From contig JBCCEF010000026.1 of NCBI GenBank assembly GCA_039030395.1, positions 1-62,068 on the forward strand: a stretch of 62,068 nt of DNA, written 5' to 3'. Under the pieces are notes generated by a model that was given only the letters and a program-made list of their open reading frames with translations, was not told where the DNA came from and made no database searches. Below are positions 34,036-42,640 of the stretch, in pieces. The translations under genes were made by a program, and so were the position numbers. The stretch comes from Acidobacteriota bacterium. Lineage in GTDB: Bacteria; Acidobacteriota; Thermoanaerobaculia; Multivoradales; JBCCEF01. Positions within the stretch are counted from its first letter, which is position 1, and every line of letters begins with the position of its first letter.

Positions 34036-34036
34036 G

Positions 34037-34813
34037 TCACCGTCCTTGCCAGGCGGCCGGCCGCTTGTTCAGGAAAGCGTCTACGCCCTCGGCCTTGTCC
34101 TCCGTTGAGAAAGCGAGGCAGAACAGGTCGCGCTCGTAGCGAATGCCGTCATTGAGCGGGAACTGCGCCGCGGCGTGCACGGCCTCCTTGGCGATGCGCA
34201 AGGTGAGCGGGCTTTTCGAGGCGATCTTGGCGGCCAGCTCCAGGGTCTTCTCCCGCAGCTCGTCCGCTGGGAACACCATTTCGACCAGGCCGATGGAGTG
34301 GGCTTCCGCCGCCGGGATCATGTCGCCGGTGAGCATCATGCGCATGGTCTGACCGAGGCCGACCAGTCGCGGCATGCGCTGGGTGCCACCGCCGCCGGGG
34401 ATCAGGCCGAGGTTGATCTCCGGCTGGCCGAAGCGCGCCTTGTCCGAGGCGACCCGCAGATCACAGGACATGGCGAGCTCACAGCCGCCGCCGAGACAGA
34501 AGCCGTTGACCATCGCGATCACCGGCTTCGAGAAACTCTGCATTACGTCGAAGATGCGGGGACTGCGCATGGCGTGGCGCTGATCGAAGGGGGAGCGCCC
34601 CTCGAACTCGCCGATGTCGGCGCCGGCCACAAAGGACTTTTCGCCGGCGCCGGTGATCACCACCACGCCGACGGAATCGTCCGCCTCGAGGCGCTCGACG
34701 GCTTCCATCATCTCGTCGCGCACCTGTTGGTTGAGGGCGTTCAGTTTGTCCGGCCGGTTGATGGTCAACACCATCACCCGTCCGTGCTGTTCTTCGAGCA
34801 GGGTCTTCTCCAT
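34037..34813 (-). CDS. Enoyl-CoA hydratase/isomerase (crotonase family)
   Basis: A 258-residue crotonase. The CoA/oxyanion segments are SFVAGADIGEFEG and MVNGFCLGGGCELAMSCDLRVAS. The catalytic Glu is in FGQPEINLGLIPGGGGTQRMPRLVG; the pattern QPEI...PGxGGTQR and the position of both acidic residues match short-chain enoyl-CoA hydratases. It is last in the operon, 82 bases after the dienoyl-CoA hydratase-like gene. It likely hydrates 2-enoyl-CoA in beta-oxidation or a related CoA-thioester route. Confidence 0.9.
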   Translation of the reverse strand: MEKTLLEEQHGRVMVLTINRPDKLNALNQQVRDEMMEAVERLEADDSVGVVVITGAGEKSFVAGADIGEFEGRSPFDQRHAMRSPRIFDVMQSFSKPVIAMVNGFCLGGGCELAMSCDLRVASDKARFGQPEINLGLIPGGGGTQRMPRLVGLGQTMRMMLTGDMIPAAEAHSIGLVEMVFPADELREKTLELAAKIASKSPLTLRIAKEAVHAAAQFPLNDGIRYERDLFCLAFSTEDKAEGVDAFLNKRPAAWQGR

Positions 34814-34895
34814 GGGATATCTCCTCCGTCCAGTCCGATGGTTTTTGAATGGGGTGCTCTTGAGAGTCGAGAGATGAGCCCGGTGGCCGTCGCGG

Positions 34896-35681
34896 TCAGC
34901 GGTGCTTCCAGTCCGGTGCCCGTTTCTCCATAAAAGCGGCGATGCCTTCGTGCATGTCCTCGCACCGGGCTAGTTCTTCCAGATACAACCGCTCGCTCTC
35001 ACCGACGGCGTGGGCGAAGTTCCCTTCCGTCGTGCGCACGGCGCGCTTGACGAGAGGGGTGACCGCGGCGCTCATGGCGGTGATCTCAGCGGTCAGCTCG
35101 GCCACCGCCGCCGGCAGATCCGCCGTCGGCACCAGTCGGTTGATCAGGCCCCAGCGGTGGGCTTCCGTAGCGTTCAGAGTGCGGCCCGTGAGCAGCAGTT
35201 CGAGGGTGCGGTGGGTGCCGATGCGCGGCGGATAGAGGGCTGCCGCCCAGGGCGGAAAGCATCCCAGGCGGATCTCCGGTTGGCCAAAGACCGCGTCCTC
35301 CGTCGCCACCACCAGGTCACAGGAGGCGGCCAGTTCCATGCCGCCGCCGAGGCAAGCGCCGCGTACCGCGGCGATCGAGACCGCCGGCAGCGCCCGCAGC
35401 CGGTGCAGCGCGCCGTGAAAGGTCGCGAGCATTTCCTCGATGCGATCCGGCGTGTGGTCCTGCACCGCCACCCCGGCGGAAAAAGCGCGCTCGCCGCTGG
35501 CCTGGACCACCAGTACCTGCGGCGCGGAATCGGCACCGGCGAGGGAGGCCAGGGCGGTGTCCATCTCGCCCAGCGTGGCAAGGTCGAGAATATGGAGCGG
35601 CGGGCGCCGGAGTTCCAGGGTCGCCACCGGGCCGGTCCATTCGAGGGCGATGGCGGCCGATTTCTCGGGCGAGGGCGTCAC
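34896..35681 (-). CDS. Crotonase-family protein resembling cyclohexa-1,5-diene-carbonyl-CoA hydratase
   Basis: A 261-residue crotonase with features unlike standard enoyl-CoA hydratases. It has RPPLHILDLATLGEMD, FSAGVAVQDHTPDRIEEMLATFHGALHRL, GACLGGGMELAASCDLVVAT and FGQPEIRLGCFPPWAAALYPPRIG. The SAGVxVxDHTPxxxxxML-FH and GCFPPxAA patterns recall Dch, which acts in the lower benzoyl-CoA pathway. The glycine-rich GGTQR segment of enoyl-CoA hydratases is absent. Without benzoyl-CoA reductase genes nearby, this is a resemblance, not a pathway call. It overlaps the upstream amidotransferase gene by 4 bases. Confidence 0.75.
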   Translation of the reverse strand: MTPSPEKSAAIALEWTGPVATLELRRPPLHILDLATLGEMDTALASLAGADSAPQVLVVQASGERAFSAGVAVQDHTPDRIEEMLATFHGALHRLRALPAVSIAAVRGACLGGGMELAASCDLVVATEDAVFGQPEIRLGCFPPWAAALYPPRIGTHRTLELLLTGRTLNATEAHRWGLINRLVPTADLPAAVAELTAEITAMSAAVTPLVKRAVRTTEGNFAHAVGESERLYLEELARCEDMHEGIAAFMEKRAPDWKHR

Positions 35682-36430
35682 GGTGATTCCCCCGAGTCGT
35701 CCGCTGCCTTCAGAAACTCATCCCACAGTGTGCGCTGTTGAGGCAATGCCAGGAGGTCTTCCGGGTGCCACTGGACGGCTCGCACCCACCAATCGCCGGC
35801 CGGGCCGCTGGCGCTACCTTCGACCGCCTCGATCAATCCGTCCGGCGAGCGGGCGACGCCCACCAGGCCCGTCGCGAGATCCTTGATCGCCTGGTGATGG
35901 CGACTGTTGACCCACGCCGGCTCGCGGCCGAGGATCCGGCCGGTGGCGGTGTCCGGCTCTTCGACCAGCACTTCGTGGGCCAGGGCGTCGAGGGGATGTT
36001 CCACTTCGTGTACCGGCGGGCCGCCGCGCTGGGTGGGGATGTCCTGCCACAGGGTGCCGCCCAGGAACACGTTCAAAGACTGAAGGCCCCGACAGATACA
36101 CCAGGTGGGCACCCGGGCGTCCCGGGCGCCGGCCAGGGATTCGAGGTCGAGCCGATCGCGCTCCGGCTCGGTCTTCACCCGCGAGTCCGGCATCAGGTCC
36201 TCGCTGTAGTGGTGCGGCTCCAAGTCGTTGCCGCCGCCCACCAGCAGGCCGCGGGCGCCGAGCACCGTCTCGCGAGCCTCCGCCGCGTCCGTCGGCAACA
36301 GCAGCCGGATGTCTTCCGCCGGCACCCCAAGGGTGCGCAGCGCCTCCACGTTCCGGCGCGCTTCGGCGTTGTTCGAGCCGGCGACGACGATCGGTTTCCC
36401 GACGGTTGCGCTCACGAGCCGGTCCAGCAC
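35678..36430 (-). CDS. Peptidase C26 / class I glutamine-amidotransferase-like hydrolase (PuuD-like)
   Basis: A 250-residue hydrolase. It has GLLVGGGNDLEPHHYSED, Asp/Glu-rich ERDRLDLESLAGA, the nucleophile in PTWCICRGLQSLNVFLGGTLWQD (Cys before RGxQ), VNSRHHQAIKDL, and the catalytic His-Glu in VRAVQWHPED. This full triad matches gamma-glutamyl-gamma-aminobutyrate hydrolases, which release free amines from gamma-glutamyl amides. Its place inside a crotonase/thiolase operon is unusual. It follows the thiolase stop by one base and overlaps the next gene by 4. Confidence 0.85.
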   Translation of the reverse strand: MLDRLVSATVGKPIVVAGSNNAEARRNVEALRTLGVPAEDIRLLLPTDAAEARETVLGARGLLVGGGNDLEPHHYSEDLMPDSRVKTEPERDRLDLESLAGARDARVPTWCICRGLQSLNVFLGGTLWQDIPTQRGGPPVHEVEHPLDALAHEVLVEEPDTATGRILGREPAWVNSRHHQAIKDLATGLVGVARSPDGLIEAVEGSASGPAGDWWVRAVQWHPEDLLALPQQRTLWDEFLKAADDSGESP

Positions 36431-36431
36431 A

Positions 36432-37613
36432 TCAGAACCGTTCTACCAGGGCCGCGAGACCCATGCCGCCAGAGACGCACAGGGTCGCGATACCGCGCCG
36501 CCGGTCCCGCTCGGCCATGCCGTGGAGCAGAGTGACGAGAAGGCGAGCGCCGGTCGCGCCGATCGGGTGGCCGAGGGCGATGGCGCCGCCGTCCGGATTG
36601 ACGCGCTCGGGATCGATGTCGATGCCTCCGAGGCAGGCCAGCACCTGGCTGGCGAAGGCCTCGTTGAGCTCCATCTCTTCGATGTCCGAGGTTCCGAGGC
36701 CGTGCCGATCGAGCAGTTGAGCCACCGCCGGCACCGGGCCGATGCCCATGATGCGCGGCTCGACCCCGACCACCGACCCGCCGACCAGCCGGGCGACCGG
36801 TTCCAGGCCATGCTCCTCCGCCGCTTCGGCCGAAGCCACGATCAATGCGGCGGCGCCGTCGGTGATCCCCGATGCGTTGCCGGCGGTGACCGTGCCGCCG
36901 TCGCGGAACACCGGCTTCAGGCGGGCCAGGGATTGCGCCGTCACCCCGTCCCGCGGGTGCTCGTCCGCAGAGATCACCGTCGTCGCCTGGCGGCCGGGGA
37001 CCTCCACCGGCGCGATTTCCCGCACGAAGCGTCCGCGCTCTCGGGCGGCCTCGCAGCGTTGCTGGCTGCCGGCGGCCCAGCGGTCCGCCGCCGCGCGGTC
37101 GATCCCCTGCTCGTCCGCCAATTCCTCGGCGGTTTCGCCCATCACCAGACCGGAGAGCGGGTCGTTGAAGCCGTCGCGGTACATGCCATCGGTCAATTCG
37201 GCGTGGCCGAGGCGGTAGCCCCAGCGCGCCCGCGGCAGCATGTAGGGCGTGTTGGACATGCTCTCGGTGCCGCCGGCCAGCACCACCCGGGCTTCGCCCA
37301 GGCGGATGGCCCGCGCCGCGGCGAACACCGACTGCAGGCCGGAACCGCAGGCCTGGTTCAAGGTGAAGGCCGGTCGCTCCACCGGCAGGCCGGCGCGGTA
37401 GCCGATCTGGCGCGCCGTGTTGGGCCCGCCGCCGGCCTGCCGCCCGTGGCCGAAGATCGCTTGATCGACGGCGGCGGGTTCGAGACCGGCGCGGGTGAGG
37501 CAGGCACTCGCCGCCGCCGACCCGAGATCGGCGGCGGACAGAGCGGCCAGGGCGCCGCCGAACCGCCCGATGGGGGTACGGACCGGCGCCGCCAGAACGA
37601 TCTCTCGTTCCAT
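36432..37613 (-). CDS. Acetyl-CoA acetyltransferase (thiolase)
   Basis: A 393-residue thiolase. It has RTPIGRFGGAL, the acyl-accepting Cys in TLNQACGSGLQSVFAAARAI and GGTESMSNTPYMLPRARWGYRLG. The catalytic histidines and second Cys are in NEAFASQVLACLGG, GGAIALGHPIGATGARLLVTLLHGM and IATLCVSGGMGLAALVE. All four active-site elements are present. It starts at ATG 37613, sharing one base with the preceding crotonase stop (TGATG). Degradative or biosynthetic direction cannot be told from sequence. Confidence 0.93.
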   Translation of the reverse strand: MEREIVLAAPVRTPIGRFGGALAALSAADLGSAAASACLTRAGLEPAAVDQAIFGHGRQAGGGPNTARQIGYRAGLPVERPAFTLNQACGSGLQSVFAAARAIRLGEARVVLAGGTESMSNTPYMLPRARWGYRLGHAELTDGMYRDGFNDPLSGLVMGETAEELADEQGIDRAAADRWAAGSQQRCEAARERGRFVREIAPVEVPGRQATTVISADEHPRDGVTAQSLARLKPVFRDGGTVTAGNASGITDGAAALIVASAEAAEEHGLEPVARLVGGSVVGVEPRIMGIGPVPAVAQLLDRHGLGTSDIEEMELNEAFASQVLACLGGIDIDPERVNPDGGAIALGHPIGATGARLLVTLLHGMAERDRRRGIATLCVSGGMGLAALVERF

Positions 37614-38428
37614 CAACGGCCCGAGAAAGAGGGCTTGCGCTTCTCGACGTAGGCGTCGAGGCCTTCCGTGGCGTCGGAACTCTCGAACAGCTGCTGCTGG
37701 AGTTCGCGCTCAATCGCCAGGCCGCTCTCAAAGGGCACCTCGGCGCCGCTCTGCACCGAACGCTTGATCCGGCCGACGGCCTTCGAGGCGCGATTCGGCG
37801 GGCAGAAGCTCTTGGCGAAGTCGTGGATCTCGGCGTCGAAGTCGTCGGCGCTGAAGATCCGGTTGACGATGCCGGCGTCCTCGGCCTGCTCGAAGGTCAA
37901 CAGGTCGCCGGTGACCATCAGCTCGATGGACTGGCTCTTGCCGATGAGCCGCGCCAGGCGCTGGGTGCCGCCGGTGCCCGGCAGCACGCCGAGGTTGATC
38001 TCCGGCAGGCCGACCCGGCCGGCGTCCTTTTTGGCGATGCGCATGTCCGCCGCCATGGCGATCTCCAGGCCGCCGCCGACGGTGTGGCCGTTCAAGGCCG
38101 CGATCACCAGCTTGGGGGTTTGCTCCAGGCGGTTTAAGGTCTCGTTGGCGTGCAGGCAAAAGTAGTACTTGAAGCGCGGCTCGGCGTTTTGCAGCATGCT
38201 GATGTTGGCGCCGGCGCAGAAGAACTTCTGGCCCATACCGCGCAGCACGATGACGTAAACATCGTGGTCGAAACGGGCGCGCAGAATGCAGTCGTCCAAC
38301 TCCCGCATCATCTCGTGGGTGTAGGTGTTGGCCGGCGGATCGTCGAGGGTCAGGTAGGCGACGCCCTCCTTGACCTCGTAGTGCACCAACGTCCGTTCAG
38401 CTGTCTCATGAGCGGTAGGCTCAGCCAT
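37613..38428 (-). CDS. Enoyl-CoA hydratase/isomerase (crotonase family), first gene of operon
   Basis: A 271-residue crotonase. It has KFFCAGANISMLQ, ALNGHTVGGGLEIAMAADMRIA and VGLPEINLGVLPGTGGTQRLARLIG, with the GxGGTQR segment and catalytic acidic residues. Compared with the enzyme at 34037 it has a longer N-terminus and an insert (NAEPRFKYYFCLHANETLNRL). GAGAGAG lies 8 bases upstream of the ATG. It opens a five-gene tightly packed message: hydratase, thiolase, C26 hydrolase, dienoyl-CoA hydratase-like protein, hydratase. Confidence 0.9.
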   Translation of the reverse strand: MAEPTAHETAERTLVHYEVKEGVAYLTLDDPPANTYTHEMMRELDDCILRARFDHDVYVIVLRGMGQKFFCAGANISMLQNAEPRFKYYFCLHANETLNRLEQTPKLVIAALNGHTVGGGLEIAMAADMRIAKKDAGRVGLPEINLGVLPGTGGTQRLARLIGKSQSIELMVTGDLLTFEQAEDAGIVNRIFSADDFDAEIHDFAKSFCPPNRASKAVGRIKRSVQSGAEVPFESGLAIERELQQQLFESSDATEGLDAYVEKRKPSFSGR

Positions 38429-38870
38429 ATCTCTCTCCTCGGATTCGAATTTGCGATTTTGGTCCGCGGCTCCTCCGTCGGCCCGAAAGGAACGCGCGTG
38501 AATCGGAGACGGCTCCCCGCTTCGCTTTCATCTCCCGGAACGTCTCCTGGAAGCCCTCCTCGAAGGGCACTGGGGAAACCGCGCAAAGATTGTCTCATGC
38601 GCGTCAAGGGCCGGCCAACCGACTCATCCGTCGAGGCGCGGGCGGTGGGCCGATCTTGATTGTCCGTCGCCTCGGCCGTAAGATTCGGCCTCAACGTTTC
38701 GGTCGGTGAGTTGCGGTATCCGTTGCCGGGAGTCGTCTCGCATCGGCGGAGATCGGCCCCTGACCGCGGCCACCGGTTTCTCTGGTGGTGCGTTTGTGTC
38801 TTTTATGCAGTGTTGATCCCGGTATGAATGCCCTCGTCGTCGAACCCCGTTCCTCTGTGAGCCTCGCGCG
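38429..38870. other. Divergent intergenic region
   Basis: A 442-base region between the crotonase operon and the plus-strand hypothetical gene. It should hold the promoters of both. I see no gene, RNA or clear operator here. Frames on both strands lack protein-like composition and cross the divergent starts. TTGCGA/TTTTGG-type motifs near 38450 were too weak to call. Confidence 0.55.
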
Positions 38871-39629
38871 GTGATCACCGGCTACAACACCGACGTGCGC
38901 CACGGCGACGTGGTGCTCCACGTCCAGACCGAGGACAAGGGCGAGAACAATCCCCGCATTGAGAGCCTGGTCTACTTTGGTGGTCAGGTGCTGGCGTCGC
39001 GCCGCGCCGAGTACGGCGAGCTGATCGACCAGGGCAAGGAGGCGATCGTCTCGCTGATGGACCGGCAGCACCGGACCATGATCGCCGCCATCCGAAGCGG
39101 TCGCCTCGACGACAAGCTGGCCGCCCTACGAGGCGGCAGCCGGTCGAGCGGGCCGGTGATCGTTTCGCCGGACGATCTCCCGAAGGAAGAAGTGGCCAAG
39201 GTCGAAATCGACGAGGGCGACGCGACCCACTCGGACACACCGGAGGAAGAGACGAAAGAGGCCGAAGCCGAGGGGCGGGCCGAACAGACCCTCGATCAGG
39301 TGATCCTGGAGTACCTGACGAGCGAGGCGGATCAGGAGCACCTACAGCTCGAACTGGAAGACGAACTGAGCCTGATGCTCGGGCAGGCGGCGTCCGTCGC
39401 GTTGCGGGCCCAGTCGAGCAAGGGGGCGCGGCCGATCGGTGGCGCCGAGGTGGCGGTCAAGATGATCTCCACCGTCGACGAGCCCAAGACCCTGGCGAGC
39501 GGCAGCACCGACGGCGAAGGAGCCCTGCGCCTCGAATTCGAAATTCCCGCCTTGAGTCGGGGCACGGCGGCGTTGATCATCACCGCTTCCAGCTCTATTG
39601 GCCGCGCGGAGTTGAAACAGCTTCTTTAG
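38871..39629 (+). CDS. Hypothetical protein with acidic linker and C-terminal Ig-like domain
   Basis: A 252-residue protein of unknown function. Residues 1-90 begin ITGYNTDVRHGDVVLHVQTEDKG and look like a small alpha/beta domain with QHRTMIAAIRSGRLDDKL. Residues 95-145 are an acidic Glu/Asp-rich linker. Residues 175-252 (ARPIGGAEVAVKMISTVDEPKTLASGSTDGEGALRLEFEIPAL, then GTAALIITASSSIGRAELKQLL) look like a carboxypeptidase-regulatory or macroglobulin-type beta sandwich. There is no signal peptide. GTG 38871 is the first start, and no ribosome binding site is obvious. Confidence 0.6.
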   Translation: MITGYNTDVRHGDVVLHVQTEDKGENNPRIESLVYFGGQVLASRRAEYGELIDQGKEAIVSLMDRQHRTMIAAIRSGRLDDKLAALRGGSRSSGPVIVSPDDLPKEEVAKVEIDEGDATHSDTPEEETKEAEAEGRAEQTLDQVILEYLTSEADQEHLQLELEDELSLMLGQAASVALRAQSSKGARPIGGAEVAVKMISTVDEPKTLASGSTDGEGALRLEFEIPALSRGTAALIITASSSIGRAELKQLL

Positions 39630-39864
39630 TTTTCGGGGGGCTTTTCAAGCCCTCCGCCCCTAAGAGACGCAAGAAACGCGGTTCTTGGGGCCACACCCCT
39701 GCGCGGGCCGCCCCGAGACGGGCCTGAGGGCCCGGCTCGCCTGAGCGGCTCGCGCGCATGCGAAGATTCTCCAGCTACGGGACCTAGCCGATCTCTGACC
39801 GGTTCGCCGTGGTGTCGGGAACTTTGGAAATATCTTTGGGTCGTCAGCGGTTCTGGTGCCTCCT

Positions 39865-40095
39865 ATGAGCGAGTCAAGCCCCACGGCGAGCCTCTTGTCC
39901 ATCACCGTCAACGGCGCAGCGCGCCAAATCGCGATCGGTGCGACCGTCGCGGACCTCCTCGCAGAGCTGGATCGCCACCCGCGGGCGGTGGCGGTGGAGT
40001 ACAACGGTTTGATCCTGCCGCGGACGGAGTACGGGGCGACCTCATTGGATGAGGGAGATCGCCTGGAGATCGTGCAGTTCGTGCAGGGTGGCTGA
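39865..40095 (+). CDS. thiS: Sulfur carrier protein ThiS
   Basis: A 76-residue beta-grasp protein ending in Gly-Gly (IVQFVQGG), the C-terminus that is adenylated and thiocarboxylated in thiazole synthesis. The core LLSITVNGAARQIAIGATVADLLAELD, AVEYNGLILPRTEYG and LDEGDRLEIV is typical. ATG 39865 is preferred to GTG 39856. No thiG, thiF or thiH lies next to it, and no TPP riboswitch was recognised upstream. A role as a general ubiquitin-like sulfur carrier remains possible. Confidence 0.85.
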   Translation: MSESSPTASLLSITVNGAARQIAIGATVADLLAELDRHPRAVAVEYNGLILPRTEYGATSLDEGDRLEIVQFVQGG

Positions 40096-40120
40096 GGCCG
40101 CCGATTCGCGGCGATTCAGC

Positions 40121-40149
40121 TTGCCACCCTCCGGGGCTTTGGGTATATT
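40121..40149 (+). promoter_or_regulatory. Sigma-70-type promoter for tRNA-Lys
   Basis: TTGCCA (40121-40126) and TATATT (40144-40149), 17-base spacer. The predicted start near 40156 lies about 5 bases before the mature tRNA end, with a GC-rich stretch after the -10 box. Confidence 0.65.
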
Positions 40150-40160
40150 GACGCCTCATT

Positions 40161-40236
40161 GGGCCGCTAGCTCAACTGGCAGAGCAGCAGACTCTTAATC
40201 TGCGGGTTCGGGGTTCGAGTCCCTGGCGGCTCACCA
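40161..40236 (+). tRNA. tRNA-Lys (CTT anticodon)
   Basis: A 76-base cloverleaf. Acceptor arms are GGGCCGC / GCGGCTC. The D loop is CTCAACTGGCAGAGC, the anticodon loop ACTCTTAAT has CTT, the T arm is GGGTTCGAGTCCC, and the CCA end is encoded. One G-T pair lies in the acceptor stem. Confidence 0.95.
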
Positions 40237-40358
40237 ATCATTTGTCGGTACCGATCCGGTCATAGTCACTCCTCAGAAGTGCGATGGTGAGGGGCGAAGC
40301 GTCTTTCCGACGGTAGACGGAAGGGCGCGGACCGGTGGCGATGTTTCGCTTCGGGTCG

Positions 40359-40445
40359 GCGAAAGTGGCGGAATTGGTATACGCGCTAGACTTAGGATCT
40401 AGTCCCGGAAACGGGTTGGGGGTTCGAGTCCCCCCTTTCGCACCA
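40359..40445 (+). tRNA. tRNA-Leu (TAG anticodon)
   Basis: An 87-base class II tRNA. Acceptor arms are GCGAAAG / CTTTCGC. The anticodon loop ACTTAGGAT has TAG, a long variable arm (TCCCGGAAACGGGTT) is present, the T arm is GGGGGTTCGAGTCCCCC, and CCA is encoded. Confidence 0.95.
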
Positions 40446-40501
40446 GCTCAGTCCCCATTTTTCTCAAGTCCTTCCGTTCAAAGCCCGAGAGGTAGCTCGC
40501 G

Positions 40502-41797
40502 ATGACCGTTCTCGCCATCGAAACCGTTGGACCCTGTAAGAAGCAGCTCCATATCGAGGTGCCCGCCGCGACGGTCGACCGAGAGGTCGGCAAAGTGGTG
40601 GCGGATCTCGGCAAGCGCGCCAAGCTGCCGGGCTTCCGGCAGGGCAAGATCCCGGCCGGTGTGGTGCGCCAGCGCTTCAAGGACGACATCCGTCAGGAGG
40701 TCATCGAGCGGATCATCCCCAAGGCCTGGGAGGCGGCGGAGAAGGAGAGCGACCTGGACGGCTTGGCGGCGCCGCATGTCGATGAGGTCGGCGAATTCGT
40801 TGCCGGCGAGCCTTTCATTTTCAAGGCGTCGATCGAGGTGCGGCCGGAGTTCGAGTTGGGCAGCCTGGAAGACTTCGACCTGCCGGAGCGCGACGAGGAG
40901 CCGAGCGAGGCGGAGGTCACCGAGGCCCTTGACAATATCCGCCGGCAGGTCGCCGACTGGGTGACCGTGGAGCGGCCGGCGGCGCGCGGCGACAAAGTCA
41001 AGACGATGATTGAAGAGGTGACCGAAAACGCGGAGTCCGAAGCGACGGAAGCGGCGGGTGGGGAAGAGGCCCCAGAGATCGCTTCCGAAGCGCAAGAGAT
41101 CGAGGTCGAGATCGGCAACGAACAGATCTGGGAAGAGCTGTCTCTCGCCCTCACCGGCCTGGCGGTGGGCCAGCGCGGCTCCTTCAGCCGTCCCGAGGGG
41201 GAAGGCGACGAGGCGCGGGTGCGGAGCTTTGAAGTGGAAGTGGTCTCCGTCGAAGAGCGCGACCTACCGGAGCTCGACGATGAATTCGCCGCCAAAGTCG
41301 GCGAGTTCGAAACCGTGGACGCCCTCAAAGAAGAGGTCATCGCCGGCGTGCGACGACAGAAGACCGAGGCGAGCGACCGCGCACGCCACCAGGCCCTGCG
41401 GGAGCAGCTTCGGGCGCGCCACCCGATGGAGCTGCCTGTGGGCGTGGTCGATCACGAGATCCAGCTCGTGCTGCGCGACTACGCCGGCGAGCTGCAGCGC
41501 CGCGGGGTGGATCTCGAGAACGCCGGCCTCAACTGGCAGGAAATGGGCGATCAGGCCCGCCCACAGGCGGAGCAGCGGGTGCAGGAGCGCTTGATTCTGG
41601 ACCGCATCGCCGAGGTGAAAGAGATCGAGGTCGGGCCGGACCGGGTGGACGCCGCGCTGGCGACCATCGCCCGGGTACAGGGCGAGCGGGCGGAGTCCCT
41701 GCGCGCCGCCTTCGAGCGCGACGGCCGGATGGAGGGCTTGATTCGCCAGCTCCGCCGGGAGCGCACGGTGCGCAGCCTATTGGGCGACGAATCTTAG
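40502..41797 (+). CDS. tig: Trigger factor chaperone/peptidyl-prolyl isomerase
   Basis: A 431-residue ribosome-bound chaperone. The N-terminal ribosome-binding domain has KLPGFRQGKIPAGVVRQRF, matching the GFRxGKxP signature. The FKBP-type domain (about 150-245) is divergent: it has an acidic insert (ESEATEAAGGEEAPEIASEAQE) and lacks several aromatic isomerase residues. The C-terminal helical domain is complete. It begins 56 bases after tRNA-Leu. Order tig-clpP-clpX-lon is conserved in many bacteria. Confidence 0.95.
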   Translation: MTVLAIETVGPCKKQLHIEVPAATVDREVGKVVADLGKRAKLPGFRQGKIPAGVVRQRFKDDIRQEVIERIIPKAWEAAEKESDLDGLAAPHVDEVGEFVAGEPFIFKASIEVRPEFELGSLEDFDLPERDEEPSEAEVTEALDNIRRQVADWVTVERPAARGDKVKTMIEEVTENAESEATEAAGGEEAPEIASEAQEIEVEIGNEQIWEELSLALTGLAVGQRGSFSRPEGEGDEARVRSFEVEVVSVEERDLPELDDEFAAKVGEFETVDALKEEVIAGVRRQKTEASDRARHQALREQLRARHPMELPVGVVDHEIQLVLRDYAGELQRRGVDLENAGLNWQEMGDQARPQAEQRVQERLILDRIAEVKEIEVGPDRVDAALATIARVQGERAESLRAAFERDGRMEGLIRQLRRERTVRSLLGDES

Positions 41798-41804
41798 GGG
41801 TGCA

Positions 41805-41892
41805 GAACGCCCCCCTCGGCCGAAAAGTGCGATTTTTCGGCCTCACCCCCGTCCTCGGCGGGCAAGCGCCCGCCGCCGAGCCCTCTGGGCTC
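41805..41892 (-). repeat. Composite dispersed repeat, copy 6 (inverted, module one only)
   Basis: On the minus strand: GAGCCCAGAGGGCTCGGCGG, a GGGCGCTTGCCC hairpin, CGAGGACGGGGGTGAGGCCG, an AAAAATCGCACTTTT-type hairpin and GGGGGGCG. It starts 8 bases after the tig stop and has diverged from the other copies. No stem-loop module was seen. Confidence 0.6.
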
Positions 41893-42034
41893 GGAAGCAG
41901 GCTGCTACCCACGATTTGGGCAGTCTGCGCGTCGAACCAGATGACTTGGAAACTTTGAGTCATGAGAAGGTAAAACGACCAGGAGTTCGACCACGGAAGG
42001 TCGACCTACCGCGAAGGGAAGGTACTTTTAAGAC

Positions 42035-42640
42035 ATGCTGATTCCGATGGTGGTGGAGCAGACCAACCGGGGCGAGCGCGCCTTCGATATTTACTCGCGC
42101 TTGCTCAAGGACAACATCATCTTTTTGGGCCGGGCGATCGACGATGAAGTGGCAAGCCTGATGATCGCCCAGATGCTCTTCCTCGAGGCCGAGAATCCCG
42201 AGAAGGACATTTCCCTGTACATCAACTCGCCCGGCGGTGTCACCACCGCCGGCTTCGCTATCTACGACACCATGCAGTACATCAAGCCGGATGTGGCGAC
42301 CTATTGCACGGGCCAGGCGGCGTCCTTCGCGGCGGTGCTGCTGGCGGCCGGTACGCCGGGCAAGCGGACCATCTTGCCGAACAGCCGGGTGCTCATTCAC
42401 CAGCCCTGGGTGCAGGGCATCGGCGGCCAGCAGACAGACATTGAGATCCACGCCAAGGACATGCTGTCGATCCGCGATCGATTGGACGAGCTGCTGGCCC
42501 AGCATACCGGCCAGAGCAAGGAGAAGATCCACGAGGACACCGAGCGGGACAGGATTCTCAGCGCCGACGAGGCGGTGGAGTACGGCCTGGTGGATCGGGT
42601 GATGACCTTGCGCCCGGACGGGCCGAAGGCTCAGGACTGA
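42035..42640 (+). CDS. clpP: ATP-dependent Clp protease proteolytic subunit
   Basis: A 201-residue serine protease subunit. Triad: Ser in [16 protein letters not shown], His in [16 protein letters not shown] and Asp in [20 protein letters not shown]. The N-terminal [31 protein letters not shown] is standard. The usual Met-Gly after the catalytic Ser is Phe-Ala here, a minor variation. GGGAAGG is upstream of the ATG. It acts with ClpX encoded 240 bases downstream. Confidence 0.97.
   Translation: MLIPMVVEQTNRGERAFDIYSRLLKDNIIFLGRAIDDEVASLMIAQMLFLEAENPEKDISLYINSPGGVTTAGFAIYDTMQYIKPDVATYCTGQAASFAAVLLAAGTPGKRTILPNSRVLIHQPWVQGIGGQQTDIEIHAKDMLSIRDRLDELLAQHTGQSKEKIHEDTERDRILSADEAVEYGLVDRVMTLRPDGPKAQD

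Larger units (their letters stand above)
33570..34036. other. Gene-free region with AT-rich core
   Basis: No convincing gene. The part from about 33630 to 33790 is clearly AT-richer than its surroundings and probably holds the promoter of the HD-GYP gene. It contains the long inverted repeat listed separately. Short plus-strand frames (for example 33754-34035) are Arg/Pro-rich and end inside a dispersed repeat, so they were not called. Confidence 0.6.

Noticed and set aside
39630-39864. Possible TPP riboswitch before thiS
   Set aside because: The conserved CTGAGA and ACCTGA-type elements of the THI box were not found.
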